DNA from: Bacteroidia bacterium
Lineage (GTDB): Bacteria > Bacteroidota > Bacteroidia > JABEUT01
Length of the DNA stretch: 14,276 nucleotides
Assembly (NCBI GenBank): GCA_013044305.1
Contig: JABEUT010000034.1
Coordinates: 1 to 14,276, forward strand
Reading direction: 5' to 3'
The notes under the pieces are model-generated. The model saw only the letters and a list, made by a program, of their open reading frames with translations, was not told the origin of the DNA and made no database searches. Positions 7,062 through 14,276 of this stretch are shown here, piece by piece (positions within the stretch are counted from its first letter, which is position 1; the number at the start of each line of letters is the position of its first letter). The position numbers and the translations under genes were made by a program.

Positions 7062-9983
7062 ATGAAAACGGATAGCTTTGCTTACAGGCACCTTGGCCCT
7101 CGTACAAGAGACATAAAAGAAATGCTCGACATTCTGGGATATCCCTCCCTTGGCGATCTTATAAATTCAACCGTACCGGCATCCATCAGGCTTTCCAAGC
7201 CGCTCAAACTGCCGGAGGCGATGAGTGAAAACGAATATACAGCCCATATACAGGAACTCGCCTCTAAAAATAAGGTATTCCGTACTTATATCGGTCAGGG
7301 GTATTATAACACGATAACACCGGCTGTTATTCGCCGAAACATTCTTGAGAACCCGGGTTGGTACACATCCTATACACCTTATCAGGCAGAAATATCGCAG
7401 GGCAGGCTTGAGGCGTTGCTTAACTTTCAGACAATGGTATGCGACCTTACAGGCATGCCTATTGCAACCGCCTCTTTACTTGACGAAGCCACAGCGGCAG
7501 CCGAAGCCATGATCATGCTATATCATTCGCGTGCAAAGGAAAAGGAGAACGCCCGTACTTTTTTTGTTTCCGGCGACTGCTTCCCTCAAACCATAGATGT
7601 GCTGCGAACCCGATCGGCACCGCTCGGCATAGAAATTGAAACTGGTGACGCGGAAAACTCAAATAAACCCGGTGTCTTCGGGGCGCTGCTACAGTATCCT
7701 GCAATAAGCGGCAAATTGCGGGAATATAAAAGCCTTGTAGAACAATTACATGAAAACCATATTACAGTGGCCGTGGCAGCAGACCTGCTTGCATTAACAT
7801 TGCTCACTCCTCCGGGTGAGTGGGGTGCAGACGTGGTTCTCGGCAACAGCCAGCGTTTCGGGGTTCCCATGGGCTTCGGCGGTCCTCATGCCGCTTTTTT
7901 TGCCGTAAGGGAAGCTCATAAGCGGATGATACCGGGCAGGATTATCGGCATTTCGGTTGATGCTTCCGGCAATAATGTTTTCCGTATGGCGCTGCAAACC
8001 CGCGAACAGCACATACGACGTGAAAAGGCAACCTCTAATATTTGTACCGCACAGGCCCTGCTTGCTATAATGGCCGGCATGTATGCAGTTTATCACGGAC
8101 CGCATGGCTTGAGGAATATAGCTAAAAAGATACACCAGTCAGCCTGCTTCCTTGCCAATCAGCTGACACGTATCGGATACATTATAACGGAAGCCAATTT
8201 CTTCGATACGATAGAAGTGAAAATGCCAGCCGGTGTGGAGCAGGATACCATCAGAAACAAAGCGCTGAAAGCCGGCATCAACTTCTCTTATACCCTTTCA
8301 GGCATTTGTATCAGTACAGACCAGACTACATCTTACAACGATTTGCAGGACATCATCAACATTTTTGCCGCAGCCGCAGGTAAAGATGCAATAGAGGTTT
8401 CCAGCCACGATTTTCAGAGCGATACGCCTAATTTTGTAGAAACCCTGGGTGAAAAATTTCAAAGAAACAGCACCTACCTGACCCACCCTGTATTCAACAG
8501 CTATCATTCTGAAACAGGGATGATGCGTTATATCAAATCACTGGAGAACAAGGACATCTCCTTAACCAACTCAATGATATCGCTTGGTTCCTGCACTATG
8601 AAACTGAATGCCGCCACCGAGCTGTATCCCATAACAATGCCGGGCTGGGCCGAAATCCACCCCTTTGTTCCCGCCGAGCAGGCCAAAGGATATCATAAAT
8701 TAATAGCGAATCTCGAAAAGTATTTATGCGCCATCACCGGCTTCAGTGCGGTCTCCTTCCAGCCTAATTCTGGTGCGCAGGGCGAATATGCCGGCTTGCT
8801 GGTAATAAGGGCCTATCACAACAGCCGTGGCGAAAAACAACGCAACGTGGCGCTCATTCCGGCATCGGCGCACGGTACCAATCCGGCCAGCGCCGCAATG
8901 GCAGGCATGCAGATAGTGGTGATAAAATGCACGGCTAACGGAAATATTGACGTACAGGATCTGAAAGAGAAGGCGGAACATTATAAAGACACCCTTTCGT
9001 GCCTTATGGTTACATACCCCTCCACCTACGGGGTTTTTGAAGAAACAATCAAGGACATTACCAAAATTATTCACAAGAACGGCGGCCAGGTTTACATGGA
9101 CGGCGCAAACATGAACGCCCAGGTGGGGCTTACCAATCCCGCATTGATTGGCGCCGACGTTTGCCACCTGAACCTTCATAAAACATTTGCTATTCCACAT
9201 GGCGGTGGCGGCCCCGGTGCAGGCCCCATAGGCGTTGCTAAGCACCTGACGCCCTTTTTGCCTTCCCATATCACATGGTCAGAACCGGATAGCGGCGTAA
9301 ACGCAGCCATAAATGAAAAATCCACGGCTTATCATGCCGTATCTTCCGCCCCCTGGGGAAGCGCGCTCATACTCATCATTTCATACGGCTATATCCGTAT
9401 GCTTGGCGGGAATGGATGCTGCGAAGCCACCAAAATAGCCATACTTAACGCCAACTATATTAAGCTGAAGCTGAAAGACCATTACAAAGTGTTGTACACC
9501 GGCTCCAATGGAAATGTGGCGCACGAACTAATACTTGACTGCAGCGAGTTCAGGCGCACCTCGGGTGTTGAGGTAACGGATATAGCCAAAAGGCTGATGG
9601 ATTACGGATTTCATGCGCCAACAGTATCTTTCCCGGTACACGACTCACTCATGGTGGAACCCACGGAAAGCGAGCCTAAGGAAGAGCTGGACAGGTTCAT
9701 TGAAGCAATGATTTCGATAAGGAATGAAATAGCAGAAATCCAGGAAAGCAAAGCCGATGTGAACGACAACGTGCTTAAAAATGCGCCCCATATCGCCAGG
9801 GTTGTTACCGCCGATAACTGGCAGCATAAATATACCCGCGAAAAGGCCGCTTACCCTCTAAAATGGATACAGGAGCACAAATTTTGGGTGCCGGTTTCGC
9901 GCGTGGATAATGCCTATGGCGACAGGAATTTGATTTGCACTTGCCAGCCTATAGAAAGCTATCAGACCATTGAATCTATCTGA
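7062..9983 (+). CDS. gcvP: Glycine dehydrogenase (decarboxylating), P-protein of the glycine cleavage system
   Basis: This is the cytoplasmic PLP enzyme that decarboxylates glycine and passes the aminomethyl group to the lipoyl arm of the H-protein. It is the single-chain form (973 residues), with two homologous halves that are separate subunits in some bacteria. The N-half begins KTDSFAYRHLGPR and carries YTPYQAEISQGRLEALLNFQ. The C-half starts near 507 with SLGSCTMKLN. The PLP-binding lysine is K707 in LNLHKTFAIPHGGGGPG (AAA codon at 9180-9182), followed by the glycine-rich loop. The open frame extends upstream to 7002, but that start precedes the -7 box at 7029-7036. The ATG at 7062 matches the family N-terminus and lies just behind the predicted transcript start. 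panB follows by 19 bp. The H-, T- and L-protein genes are not in the window. Confidence 0.97.
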   Translation: MKTDSFAYRHLGPRTRDIKEMLDILGYPSLGDLINSTVPASIRLSKPLKLPEAMSENEYTAHIQELASKNKVFRTYIGQGYYNTITPAVIRRNILENPGWYTSYTPYQAEISQGRLEALLNFQTMVCDLTGMPIATASLLDEATAAAEAMIMLYHSRAKEKENARTFFVSGDCFPQTIDVLRTRSAPLGIEIETGDAENSNKPGVFGALLQYPAISGKLREYKSLVEQLHENHITVAVAADLLALTLLTPPGEWGADVVLGNSQRFGVPMGFGGPHAAFFAVREAHKRMIPGRIIGISVDASGNNVFRMALQTREQHIRREKATSNICTAQALLAIMAGMYAVYHGPHGLRNIAKKIHQSACFLANQLTRIGYIITEANFFDTIEVKMPAGVEQDTIRNKALKAGINFSYTLSGICISTDQTTSYNDLQDIINIFAAAAGKDAIEVSSHDFQSDTPNFVETLGEKFQRNSTYLTHPVFNSYHSETGMMRYIKSLENKDISLTNSMISLGSCTMKLNAATELYPITMPGWAEIHPFVPAEQAKGYHKLIANLEKYLCAITGFSAVSFQPNSGAQGEYAGLLVIRAYHNSRGEKQRNVALIPASAHGTNPASAAMAGMQIVVIKCTANGNIDVQDLKEKAEHYKDTLSCLMVTYPSTYGVFEETIKDITKIIHKNGGQVYMDGANMNAQVGLTNPALIGADVCHLNLHKTFAIPHGGGGPGAGPIGVAKHLTPFLPSHITWSEPDSGVNAAINEKSTAYHAVSSAPWGSALILIISYGYIRMLGGNGCCEATKIAILNANYIKLKLKDHYKVLYTGSNGNVAHELILDCSEFRRTSGVEVTDIAKRLMDYGFHAPTVSFPVHDSLMVEPTESEPKEELDRFIEAMISIRNEIAEIQESKADVNDNVLKNAPHIARVVTADNWQHKYTREKAAYPLKWIQEHKFWVPVSRVDNAYGDRNLICTCQPIESYQTIESI

Positions 9984-10002
9984 ACTAAAGTAAAAGAGTA
10001 TT

Positions 10003-10821
10003 ATGCCGAACAAGAAGACAGAGGCTAAAAAGGTTACCACCCACGTCTTGCAGGAGATGAAGGAGCGCGGTGAAAAAATAGCAATGCTCACCGCTTATGA
10101 CTTTTCCCTAGCACGGATATTGGATCATGCAGGGATAGATGTGATCCTTGTCGGCGATTCTGCATCGAATGTAATGGCCGGACATGAAACCACCCTGCCT
10201 ATTACGCTTGACCAGATGATTTATCATGCCTCATCGGTATTGCGAGCCGTGGAAAGAGCGCTGGTTGTTGTCGATCTGCCTTTTGGCACCTATCAGGGCA
10301 ATTCGAAGGAGGCGCTGAACTCTGCCATTCGGATAATGAAGGAATCCGGTGCGCACAGCGTTAAACTGGAAGGAGGTAAAGAGGTGGAAGAATCGGTAAG
10401 ACGAATCATCTCGGCAGGCATTCCCGTTATGGGGCATCTGGGGCTCACGCCGCAGTCAATCTATAAATTTGGTACCTATGTGGTGCGGGCCAGGGAAAAA
10501 GCAGAAGCCGAAAAGCTTATAAGTGATGCTATGTTACTGCAGAATGCGGGATGCTTTGCCATCGTGCTGGAAAAAATACCCGCAAAACTTGCAGAGCAGG
10601 TTACCAAACAATTATCCATACCAACAATAGGGATAGGCGCTGGAAACAAAGTTGACGGACAGGTGCTCGTTTTACATGATATGCTTGGCATAACTTATGA
10701 GTTCAGTCCGCGTTTTCTGCGGCGCTACATGAACCTGTATAATGAGATGAAGTCAGCCGTTACAAATTATATCTCGGACGTAAAGAACAGGAGTTTTCCG
10801 AGCGACAAAGAACAATACTGA
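10003..10821 (+). CDS. panB: 3-methyl-2-oxobutanoate hydroxymethyltransferase (ketopantoate synthase)
   Basis: This cytoplasmic enzyme transfers a hydroxymethyl group from 5,10-methylene-tetrahydrofolate to alpha-ketoisovalerate, the first committed step to pantothenate and coenzyme A. It has 272 residues, close to the usual 260-280. Family motifs are complete: LTAYD (29-33), VGDS with metal ligand D52, VVDLPFG with D91, VKLEGG with K121, GHLGLTPQS (144-152), the catalytic glutamate E190 in IVLEKIP, and IGIGAG (209-214). The numbering corresponds to the known Asp/Asp/Lys/Glu active-site set of E. coli PanB. It starts 19 bp after gcvP and probably shares its promoter, so an enzyme that makes the folate one-carbon unit precedes one that uses it. 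panC and panD are not present in the window. Confidence 0.97.
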   Translation: MPNKKTEAKKVTTHVLQEMKERGEKIAMLTAYDFSLARILDHAGIDVILVGDSASNVMAGHETTLPITLDQMIYHASSVLRAVERALVVVDLPFGTYQGNSKEALNSAIRIMKESGAHSVKLEGGKEVEESVRRIISAGIPVMGHLGLTPQSIYKFGTYVVRAREKAEAEKLISDAMLLQNAGCFAIVLEKIPAKLAEQVTKQLSIPTIGIGAGNKVDGQVLVLHDMLGITYEFSPRFLRRYMNLYNEMKSAVTNYISDVKNRSFPSDKEQY

Positions 10822-10846
10822 AAACATTATTTCGGTTTCTGCGTAA

Positions 10847-10883
10847 GAAGGTGTTAGTTTGATTTCGAAAATCCGTCACCTTC
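10847..10883 (+). promoter_or_regulatory. Nested inverted repeat in the leader of the DUF3108 gene
   Basis: GAAGGTG (10847-10853) and CACCTTC (10877-10883) are perfect 7-base inverted copies. Inside them GATTT (10861-10865) and AAATC (10869-10873) form a second stem around a CGA triloop. The 3' arm ends 8 bases before the ATG at 10892. No T-run follows, so it is not an obvious terminator. A TTAGTTTG at 10854-10861, one base off the -7 consensus, lies within it. It could be an mRNA structure affecting translation on read-through from panB, or an operator over a weak promoter. Confidence 0.4.
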
Positions 10884-10891
10884 AAATAATT

Positions 10892-11689
10892 ATGCGTCTT
10901 TTAATTAAACTGTCCTATATTGTTTGCACCGGCATTTTGGCGGTTTGTTCACCTGCCTCCATGGCACAGAACAGGCTGCGGAAAATCGACAATGAAGCTT
11001 TTAAATGCGGAGAAAAGCTTACATACCGCGTGCACTATGGGTTTCTCGACGGTGCCTATGCCACTATAAAGATTGATGATAAAGCCCAGGTAATAAACGG
11101 ACGAAGCGCTTTTCATATAGTTGGAACAGGTGAAACCAAGGGCGCCTGGGATTTGTTTTTCAAGGTACGCGATCGCTATGAAACTTACATAGATGAGAAT
11201 TCAATATGCCCACTTATGTTTATCAGAAGAGTGAACGAGGGTGGATATAAAATAAATCAAGATGTGGTTTTTGATCAGGAGTATCATGTTATTAATAGCA
11301 ACGGCAAGCAATATGAGAAAATGCCTGCTTATATCCAGGACATGCTTTCTGCATTCTATTTTGCAAGAACATTGCCATTTACAAAGGAGAAACCCGGAAA
11401 GATAGACAGTGTAACTACTTTTGTGGATGATCAGATATGGTCGCTTAAAATCAAGTTTATCCGCTTTGATACCATTGAAACCGATGTGGGCCGGATTCGC
11501 TGCATGCTCTTCGAACCACTGGTGCAGAAGGGCAGGATATTCAAAAAAAGCGAAGACCTTACAGTATGGATATCCGATGATAAAAACCATATTCCGCTAC
11601 GGGCAAAAGCCAACATTTTTGTCGGTTCAATAAAGATGGATCTGGTTTCCTATTCAGGAACGGTGCAGGAATTTAACAAGCTGAAGTAG
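10892..11689 (+). CDS. Secreted DUF3108 domain protein
   Basis: This exported protein has 265 residues from the ATG at 10892. The frame could be opened at a TTG at 10859, but the ATG puts a clean signal peptide first (MRLLIKL, hydrophobic core, SMAQ) with likely cleavage around residue 26. The VC at 18-19 is a poor lipobox, so a soluble periplasmic form is more likely than a lipoprotein. The mature part matches DUF3108: FKCGEKLTYRVHYGFLDGAYATI near the start, then HIVGTGETKGAWDLFFKVRDRYETY, RRVNEGGYK and the DMLSAFYFAR stretch. The function of the family is unknown; the composition suggests a beta-rich fold. It lies 70 bp after panB and could be the last gene of that transcript or have its own weak promoter. 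Its stop is only 18 bp from the stop of the convergent PH-domain gene. Confidence 0.87.
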   Translation: MRLLIKLSYIVCTGILAVCSPASMAQNRLRKIDNEAFKCGEKLTYRVHYGFLDGAYATIKIDDKAQVINGRSAFHIVGTGETKGAWDLFFKVRDRYETYIDENSICPLMFIRRVNEGGYKINQDVVFDQEYHVINSNGKQYEKMPAYIQDMLSAFYFARTLPFTKEKPGKIDSVTTFVDDQIWSLKIKFIRFDTIETDVGRIRCMLFEPLVQKGRIFKKSEDLTVWISDDKNHIPLRAKANIFVGSIKMDLVSYSGTVQEFNKLK

Positions 11690-11707
11690 CCCGGAACCTT
11701 AAATACC

Positions 11708-12223
11708 TTAATTGTTTATAGTAATGTCTGATGTGATTTCATCCACCATATCTTTCGGCTTGTCGGGAGTCAGTATTACAGATTGCCCTGTAAGAGTATG
11801 AATGAGCACAAAATTACTATACCGCGTAGCGTAGAACTTCATATCCCCAATGGTTTTATTATGGTAATACCCGTTGTAGCCAAAAATTCCCAAGGTACCG
11901 AAAATGCGTTCTGCATCCTGCATTTCCGGCACCGGTACCATGCGGCAATCAAGAATTTGCCTGACAGGGATTTGAACTTCGCTTAGGAGGGATTTTATAA
12001 TCAATTTGTCGCGGTTTACCACATAAAGCCTTGGATAGGATAGAAAACAGTAACCCATTACCACTAAAAGGATTGCTATTGCTGCAGCTCTTGTCCTGTT
12101 AATTAGTTTGCCATGAGACTTATTACGGTTTCGAATGTGCCACATTGAAATAAGAATAAGCGTAATGACAATTCCAATTGTAATAAGAATTGATTTGGTA
12201 TCAAGTGAGGCAGCAAATTTCAT
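11708..12223 (-). CDS. Two-helix membrane protein with bacterial PH-like domain
   Basis: This 171-residue protein has two hydrophobic helices at about 11-29 and 45-62, joined by a basic loop (RNRNKSHGKLINRTR). A compact beta-rich domain fills the rest. That domain resembles bacterial PH-type families (bPH_5-like): YVVNRDKLIIKSLLSEVQIPVRQI, then RIFGTLGIFGYNGYY, then IGDMKFYATRYSNFVLIHTLTGQSVILTPDKP. The loop between the helices is positively charged, so by the positive-inside rule the PH domain would face the periplasm or lie outside; this is uncertain. The gene begins 27 bp after the kup stop on the same strand and is probably co-transcribed. Its function is unknown; an accessory role for the transporter is only a guess from position. 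Confidence 0.75.
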   Translation of the reverse strand: MKFAASLDTKSILITIGIVITLILISMWHIRNRNKSHGKLINRTRAAAIAILLVVMGYCFLSYPRLYVVNRDKLIIKSLLSEVQIPVRQILDCRMVPVPEMQDAERIFGTLGIFGYNGYYHNKTIGDMKFYATRYSNFVLIHTLTGQSVILTPDKPKDMVDEITSDITINN

Positions 12224-12250
12224 TTTATTCAGTGATATTCGGGCTGTACC

Positions 12251-14200
12251 TTAAACATGTCTTTTTAGTGGAACCCTTTTCAACTGAACATTAGCAACCG
12301 GATGCACAACAAGCGGTATTTTTTCAATACGTGTTTCACTGTTGTCGAGTCCGAAAGCCTTTGTGTCCGATTGGGCTAATTGTTTTATGGCAAAGTAACT
12401 CCTAAGTATGAGGCCCTCCCTAAGGGTAAATTCATTCTCGTAAGAGAGAAACTTTTCCAGTATAACAAATTTGAAATCGGAGGCCAGATTGTATTTCTTC
12501 AGCGACGGATAGCGGCTCGTAATGTTAAGCTCATGATTTGCAACCATGTCCTCGACAACTTTGCGGAATAATACATTTATCCTTGCCTGTATGCGAAATC
12601 CGAGGCGGAATTCAACCCTTATTACTTTATCGTCCTCTATTTCATCTACGGTATATTCCATGGTATAAGGGTTGTCGGTGCGTTCTATGTGAATGAACCA
12701 GTAAATGTCTGCCCTTTTTGGTTGCCGGCTGAAAATTGAATAGATCACTTTTTGCTCAATTTCCTGCGGGTTGTTTGCCTTCACAAGATATATGAGGTTC
12801 GATGAAAACTTAGAAATGGTGGTATCGGCGCTAAGATCCTTAAGAAGCGGAATGTGTTCACGAAGATTTACGAAATGGAGGAAGCGGTTATTTATCTTAC
12901 GTGCACTGTACCAAATGTACATGGTGAAAATTATTCCAAACTCAAAGAACAAAAACATCCAGCGTTGCGTGATTTTAGCTGCATTTGTGATAAAGAACGC
13001 TGACTCAACAGATATAAATACCGATAGAATTAATATTACAAGCCAGATGTGATATTTTTTTATGTAATGCAGGTAATAGGACATCAGGAAGGTAGTCATC
13101 ATCATGGCAATTACTATTGAGAACCCATAAGCTGCAGTCATATTGCTTGAATTACGAAAGTATAATACGGTAAGCATACAGCCGGCCCAAAGTATCCAGT
13201 TGAGTGACGGTATATAGATTTGACCTCGTATATCGGTAGGATATTTTACCGTGATGCGGGGCCAGAAGTTGAGCGCCAAGGCTTCATTTATTAGCGTGAA
13301 TGAACCGCTAATAAGCGCCTGGCTTGCAATAATTGTTGCAATGGTGGCAATTATGATTCCTGTAAACAAAAACCAATGCGGCATCATTTCATAAAACGGA
13401 TTCAGCCCGTCAAGCGATGGCTTATTCCTTAACAACAGCCATGCACCTTGTCCGAAATAATTTAGTATCAGGGCAATCTTAACAAATATCCAGGTAACCT
13501 GAATGTTTTTGCGCCCGCAGTGCCCAAGGTCAGCATACAATGCTTCGGCGCCTGTGGTAGCCAGAAAAACGGCGCCAAGAAGCCAAAATCCGTTGGGATA
13601 TTTTGCCAGAAGATTAAAAGCATAAACGGGATTAAGTGCTGCCAAAATATGCGGCAAGTGTATGACCTGCAAAAGGCCGATGGCGGCTATCATAACAAAC
13701 CAGATGAACATAATTGGACCGAAGGAAATACCAACTACTTTGGTGCCAAATTGCTGAAAAATGAATAGCAGGGTAAGAATGATAATTACAATTGGCACCG
13801 GCTCTATAGTTGCATCAATACCCTGAAGCCCTTCTATTGCGGAGGATACTGAAATCGGCGGTGTTAAAATGCCGTCTGCCAGCATGGTTCCGGCGCCTAT
13901 CATTGCAGGCAGGAACAACCTTTTCCCGAATCTCTTTACAAGGGTATATAATGAAAAAATGCCTCCTTCACCATGGTTATCGGCTTGCAGGGTAAGTATC
14001 ATGTATTTGAATGTGGTCTGAAGGGTAAGTGTCCAGAAAATACAGGACAGTCCACCGTAAATAAGTTCTTCTGTAACGGGTCGGTCTCCAACAATTGAAC
14101 TGAAAACATATAGGGGCGAGGTACCGATGTCGCCGAATACAATGCCAAGTGTAACTAAAATCCCTGCGGCAGTAATCCTTTTCAATTGTGCGGATTCCAT
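12251..14200 (-). CDS. kup: KUP-family potassium uptake transporter
   Basis: This inner-membrane, proton-coupled K+ importer of the KUP/HAK/KT family has 649 residues (E. coli Kup is 622). Hallmarks are GDIGTSPLY at 23-31, DNHGEGGIF at 74-82, ADGILTPPISVSSAIEG at 108-124 and TGAEALYADLGHCG at 216-229. KIALILNYFGQGAWLL follows at 241-256. About twelve hydrophobic helices span the first ~440 residues. They are followed by a cytoplasmic C-terminal domain of roughly 200 residues, typical of the family. Asp24 and Glu123 lie in the positions I would expect for the conserved acidic residues of this family. The start ATG is followed directly by the basic MESAQLKR typical of family N-termini. The PH-domain gene follows on the same strand. 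A K+-responsive regulator (such as a c-di-AMP element) was not seen in the 76 bp of upstream sequence available. Confidence 0.96.
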   Translation of the reverse strand: MESAQLKRITAAGILVTLGIVFGDIGTSPLYVFSSIVGDRPVTEELIYGGLSCIFWTLTLQTTFKYMILTLQADNHGEGGIFSLYTLVKRFGKRLFLPAMIGAGTMLADGILTPPISVSSAIEGLQGIDATIEPVPIVIIILTLLFIFQQFGTKVVGISFGPIMFIWFVMIAAIGLLQVIHLPHILAALNPVYAFNLLAKYPNGFWLLGAVFLATTGAEALYADLGHCGRKNIQVTWIFVKIALILNYFGQGAWLLLRNKPSLDGLNPFYEMMPHWFLFTGIIIATIATIIASQALISGSFTLINEALALNFWPRITVKYPTDIRGQIYIPSLNWILWAGCMLTVLYFRNSSNMTAAYGFSIVIAMMMTTFLMSYYLHYIKKYHIWLVILILSVFISVESAFFITNAAKITQRWMFLFFEFGIIFTMYIWYSARKINNRFLHFVNLREHIPLLKDLSADTTISKFSSNLIYLVKANNPQEIEQKVIYSIFSRQPKRADIYWFIHIERTDNPYTMEYTVDEIEDDKVIRVEFRLGFRIQARINVLFRKVVEDMVANHELNITSRYPSLKKYNLASDFKFVILEKFLSYENEFTLREGLILRSYFAIKQLAQSDTKAFGLDNSETRIEKIPLVVHPVANVQLKRVPLKRHV

Positions 14201-14220
14201 AAATGATCGGTAATGTTTTA

Positions 14221-14228
14221 CAATACTA
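14221..14228 (-). promoter_or_regulatory. Weak -7-like promoter element upstream of kup
   Basis: TAGTATTG on the minus strand matches the Bacteroidota -7 consensus TAnnTTTG except at one base and lies 20 bp ahead of the kup ATG. At the right distance upstream there is only a TTTA-like sequence instead of TTTG. The window ends at 14276, so a better promoter further upstream is possible. Confidence 0.25.
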
Positions 14229-14276
14229 TTATTCCAATTATTGCTCTTAAAGTGTATTCGTATTCAAAACAAATAC

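Noticed and set aside
8724..9269. 181-codon open frame on the minus strand inside gcvP
   Set aside because: It lies wholly within a highly conserved gene on the other strand, and its cysteine- and histidine-rich composition is typical of a shadow frame.

Overview
The window reads as ordinary chromosomal DNA of a member of the Bacteroidota, possibly of the Chitinophaga/Sphingobacteria type, although no rRNA or other marker fixes the lineage. Three things point there. Several protein families are largely restricted to this phylum: a DUF4369-like thioredoxin protein, a DUF4296 lipoprotein and a DUF5723-type outer-membrane protein. At least two promoters carry the phylum's -7 element TAnnTTTG. 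Most start codons have little or no Shine-Dalgarno sequence. Coding density is high and there is no tRNA, rRNA, insertion sequence, integrase, CRISPR array or phage gene.

Layout. (1) 2-931 (+): 3' part of a TlpA-type thiol-disulfide protein that enters from the left edge. (2) 991-4039 (-): DUF4296 lipoprotein, then a membrane GT2 glycosyltransferase, then an OppC/DppC-type ABC permease with a large extracytoplasmic insertion. (3) 4131-6440 (+): DUF5723-type outer-membrane protein and a classical short-chain dehydrogenase, divergent from block 2. (4) 6441-7006: about 565 bp without a convincing gene, holding a strong 8-bp inverted repeat. (5) 7007-11689 (+): a textbook Bacteroidota promoter, gcvP (full-length glycine decarboxylase), panB 19 bp behind it, then a secreted DUF3108 protein. 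(6) 11708-14200 (-): kup potassium transporter followed by a small two-helix membrane protein with a bacterial PH-like domain.

How the genes fit together. The clearest metabolic link is gcvP-panB. The glycine cleavage system produces 5,10-methylene-tetrahydrofolate, which is the one-carbon donor PanB uses in the first committed step of pantothenate synthesis. The minus-strand and early plus-strand blocks are mostly envelope functions (lipoprotein, membrane glycosyltransferase, outer-membrane barrel, permease), with no demonstrable shared pathway.

Three start codons differ from the longest open frame. gcvP should start at 7062, because the longer frame begins upstream of the promoter's -7 box. 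The glycosyltransferase should start at about 3595 rather than at a TTG at 3631. The DUF3108 gene should start at 10892 rather than at a TTG at 10859. I found no convincing new system. The points most worth a second look are the RNA-level structures at gene starts, the intergenic palindrome ahead of gcvP, the insertion in the orphan permease and the kup/PH-domain pairing.
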